From positions 1 to 6,602 of the forward strand of contig JAMWBP010000035.1 in assembly GCA_023819365.1 (NCBI GenBank): 6,602 nucleotides of DNA. The letters run 5' to 3'. Shown one piece after another: positions 4,961 to 6,602 of this stretch (its first letter is position 1; each line of letters starts with the position of its first letter). The stretch is from Candidatus Omnitrophota bacterium. Lineage in GTDB: Bacteria; Ratteibacteria; UBA8468; B48-G9; JAFGKM01. The notes under the pieces were generated by a model. That model ran no database searches, was not told the origin of the DNA, and saw nothing but the letters and a program-made list of their open reading frames with translations. Position numbers and translations under genes: made by a program.

Positions 4961-5103
4961 TGCCATAAATGGCACCGCTACATTCGTGTGATGAATCACA
5001 CCGCTACATTCGTGTGATGAATCACACCGCTACATTCGTGTGATGAATCACACCGCTACATCGTGTGATGAATCATACCGCCACATTCGTGGCATAGATG
5101 GCA
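4961..5103. repeat. Six 26-bp units, each with a 14-bp palindromic core
   Basis: Cores start at 4961, 4987, 5013, 5039, 5064 and 5090, spaced 26, 26, 26, 25 and 26 bp, and are separated by a near-constant CCGCTACATTCG. The core is TGCCATAAATGGCA in unit 1, TGTGATGAATCACA in units 2-4, TGTGATGAATCATA in unit 5 and TGGCATAGATGGCA in unit 6. Units 1-4 are perfect 6-bp inverted repeats with a 2-nt centre. The changes between units 1 and 2 occur on both arms and keep pairing. The array starts 24 bp after the stop codon of the radical SAM gene and would be transcribed with it. There are no unique spacers, so it is not a CRISPR array. Confidence 0.85.
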
Positions 5104-5126
5104 TCGATCGCTACAAGGCGCTGAAA

Positions 5127-6443
5127 TTAAGAAGTGTGAAGATGTAATTTTATTTCTTCAAGGTCATCCTGTGTAAAGTCATCCCATCTACAGGGTAGTA
5201 GTGTATTGTTCTGGAAGAGTGGCTCATCAAGGTTGAAAGGAGAACACTGCTTTGCTTTTTCAAACATTTCTGTACCCGGTACTGGCGAATACTCAACAAT
5301 TTTAGGTTTTGCTCCTGAATCTATGACAAATTTCACAGTTCTCCATACATCCTCTTTCTTTTGGAATGGTAATCCAGCCATAATATAAATTCCTATTTCT
5401 TCTGGTTTAAATCCCTGTTGATGAAGATTTTTGATTGCTTTAAGAAAATCGCTGTTGGAGACCTTATTGCCTGAACTTACTTGAAATTCCTCATCAGCAC
5501 TTTCAAGTCCAAACCGTATAGTATAAAATCCTGCTTCTTTCATAAGTCCTGCTATTTCACTGTCAATATAACGGAGATGAAGTGCGTTTGGAGAGTGTAT
5601 TCTAAACTTCTTCCCTGATTTTATTAAAAGTGTAAGAATCTTTTTCATTTTTCCCGTATTAACAGAGAAGGCGTCATCAAATATTGTTAAATCCTTCACC
5701 CCATACCTTTCACTCCATAAAATCAGTTGGTTGACAACTTGTTCAGGAGAAAATGAATGGAAGAAGGGAAAGAGTTTTCTGGAGGCACAATAAGTACACC
5801 GAAACGGGCATCCGACTGTTGAAAGCACTGGTAGAAACCTGACTTTTAATAACAGGTCAAGGTCTATATCATATGACTGGTATTGTGAAATCTCTCCAAA
5901 TAATTTAATATCTTTTTTAAGAATATCTTTTAAAATCCAGTTGTTTTCTATGGACTCGTCTGAAATAACAATGTCTGCCCCGGAAAAATTTTTTGCATGT
6001 TCGGGTAGAAGTTTTGCATAGGTCCCACCAAGTATTATCTTTGTTCCGGGGAAGTATTTTTTTAATATACTTATCGTCTTTGCTACCCCTGGATACCAGT
6101 ATGTCATCTTTGATGTTACAAATATTGCTTCTGGCCTTGCAAGAAGGGATTCTAACTCTCTTATAAATATCTCTTCCGGTATACCGTATCTTTTGTATCT
6201 TCTTGGTATTCCCTTTAAAAATTCTGGTTTTTCTACCTCTTGATATGGGAGATTTCCTTCTCCTGTCTCTTTTCGTTTAACCTTAAAAAAGTTGCTATCA
6301 TAGTTCACATCAAGAAGGTCAATAAGTTTTACCTCAAATCCCTGTTTTTTCAACAGGTATCCTAAATGGAGAAGTCCAATTGGCATCATCCACATATCAT
6401 AGGCAGCAAAGTCATATATCCAGGGATTTATCAGAAGAATCAT
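5127..6443 (-). CDS. Radical SAM protein with cobalamin-binding-like N-terminal region
   Basis: The 438-residue cytoplasmic enzyme has CPFRCTYC (212-219), the CxxxCxxC ligand set for the [4Fe-4S] cluster that cleaves S-adenosylmethionine. Residues 1 to about 165 look like the Rossmann-type B12-binding domain: MILLINPW, GLLHLGYLLKKQGFEVKLID and ILGGTYAKLLPEHA. The DxHxxG motif for base-off cobalamin is not visible, so B12 may not bind. The radical SAM core runs from about 205 to 390 with TIFDDAFSVN, IRFGLESADE and YIMAGLPFQKKEDV, typical of the BchE/MiaB-like Elp3 fold. Cys400 and Cys418 lie in the C-terminal tail. The substrate cannot be inferred. ATG at 6443 starts the conserved ILLINPW segment but has no clear Shine-Dalgarno site. 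It lies 39 bp downstream of a hydrolase-like gene in the same direction. Confidence 0.9.
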   Translation of the reverse strand: MILLINPWIYDFAAYDMWMMPIGLLHLGYLLKKQGFEVKLIDLLDVNYDSNFFKVKRKETGEGNLPYQEVEKPEFLKGIPRRYKRYGIPEEIFIRELESLLARPEAIFVTSKMTYWYPGVAKTISILKKYFPGTKIILGGTYAKLLPEHAKNFSGADIVISDESIENNWILKDILKKDIKLFGEISQYQSYDIDLDLLLKVRFLPVLSTVGCPFRCTYCASRKLFPFFHSFSPEQVVNQLILWSERYGVKDLTIFDDAFSVNTGKMKKILTLLIKSGKKFRIHSPNALHLRYIDSEIAGLMKEAGFYTIRFGLESADEEFQVSSGNKVSNSDFLKAIKNLHQQGFKPEEIGIYIMAGLPFQKKEDVWRTVKFVIDSGAKPKIVEYSPVPGTEMFEKAKQCSPFNLDEPLFQNNTLLPCRWDDFTQDDLEEIKLHLHTS

Positions 6444-6482
6444 ATGTTTTCTATGATAGATGATAAAAGAAAATGATACAAA

Positions 6483-6602
6483 TCAAAAAAGTGTTTCTAT
6501 CAAAAAAGATGTTGTCTCGTCAATAACTGTTCTTTCTGAAAATTCTGTTGTAAATGTATGTCCACCTTCTTCAAGGACAAGTAGCCGTGGCAGTATCGCA
6601 CG
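6483..6602 (-). CDS. C-terminal end of an alpha/beta-hydrolase-like protein (partial)
   Basis: The frame is open to the window edge and encodes the last 39 residues, ending at TGA (6485-6483). It reads LLVLEEGGHTF at fragment positions 7-17, then EFSERTVIDETTSFLIETLF. This resembles the end of alpha/beta-hydrolase or dienelactone-hydrolase-like esterases, where the catalytic His sits in a G-x-x-H-T/x-F turn before a final amphipathic helix; His15 of the fragment would be that residue. The nucleophile and acid residues are outside the window, so the assignment rests on this short match alone. The radical SAM gene follows 39 bp later and may be co-transcribed. Confidence 0.55.
   Translation of the reverse strand, partial: RAILPRLLVLEEGGHTFTTEFSERTVIDETTSFLIETLF

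Noticed and set aside
4783..4968. Plus-strand open frame of 61 codons with a Pro/Leu/Gly/Arg repeat
   Set aside because: It is a translation of the 42-43-bp hairpin array. The repeated LTLSPKGRGE-type peptide is a common spurious product and has no ribosome binding site.
4961..5103. CRISPR array
   Set aside because: Six units at 25-26-bp spacing have no unique spacers; the whole period is repeated, the variable part is itself palindromic, and no cas gene is present.

Overview
The window looks like a piece of chromosome from a low-GC, probably anaerobic bacterium, most likely from an uncultured lineage. The reasons are the AT-rich coding style, strong Shine-Dalgarno sites, a two-gene SufC/SufB-type Fe-S assembly operon instead of a full suf operon, and several families of GC-rich palindromic repeats between genes. 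Such repeats are frequent in genomes of candidate phyla such as Omnitrophota, but I cannot assign a phylum from this window. Every gene I can support lies on the minus strand, so the window is described below from its high-coordinate end, which is the 5' side of transcription.

Positions 6602-5127 hold the C-terminal end of an alpha/beta-hydrolase-like protein and then a complete 438-residue radical SAM protein with a cobalamin-binding-like N-terminal region. Positions 5126-4732 carry no gene. They hold six 26-bp palindromic units, three 42-43-bp CCCTCTCCCC hairpin units, and a clear sigma70-type promoter. That promoter drives a two-gene unit: a FmdB-type zinc-ribbon protein and, 2 bp later, a nitroreductase (4731-3899).

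Positions 3869-3490 hold a small GIY-YIG protein gene broken by an apparent one-base frameshift. Its lost C-terminal coding stretch runs into the first 10 bases of a tRNA-Asn(GUU) gene. A 77-bp element with 12-bp terminal inverted repeats lies 6 bp beyond the tRNA. Positions 3190-1509 are a SufC-like ATPase and a short SufB/SufD-like scaffold whose stop and start overlap by one base. This layout matches the SUF-like minimal system (SMS).

Positions 1508-856 are a gene-free stretch with a 30-bp tandem repeat, several hairpins and a good promoter for nusA. Positions 855-1 are the first 285 codons of nusA, which runs off the window.

The most notable points are the minimal SMS operon, the frameshifted GIY-YIG/tRNA-Asn overlap, and the 26-bp array in which the two sides of the palindrome change together from unit to unit. 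I see no large undescribed multi-gene system.
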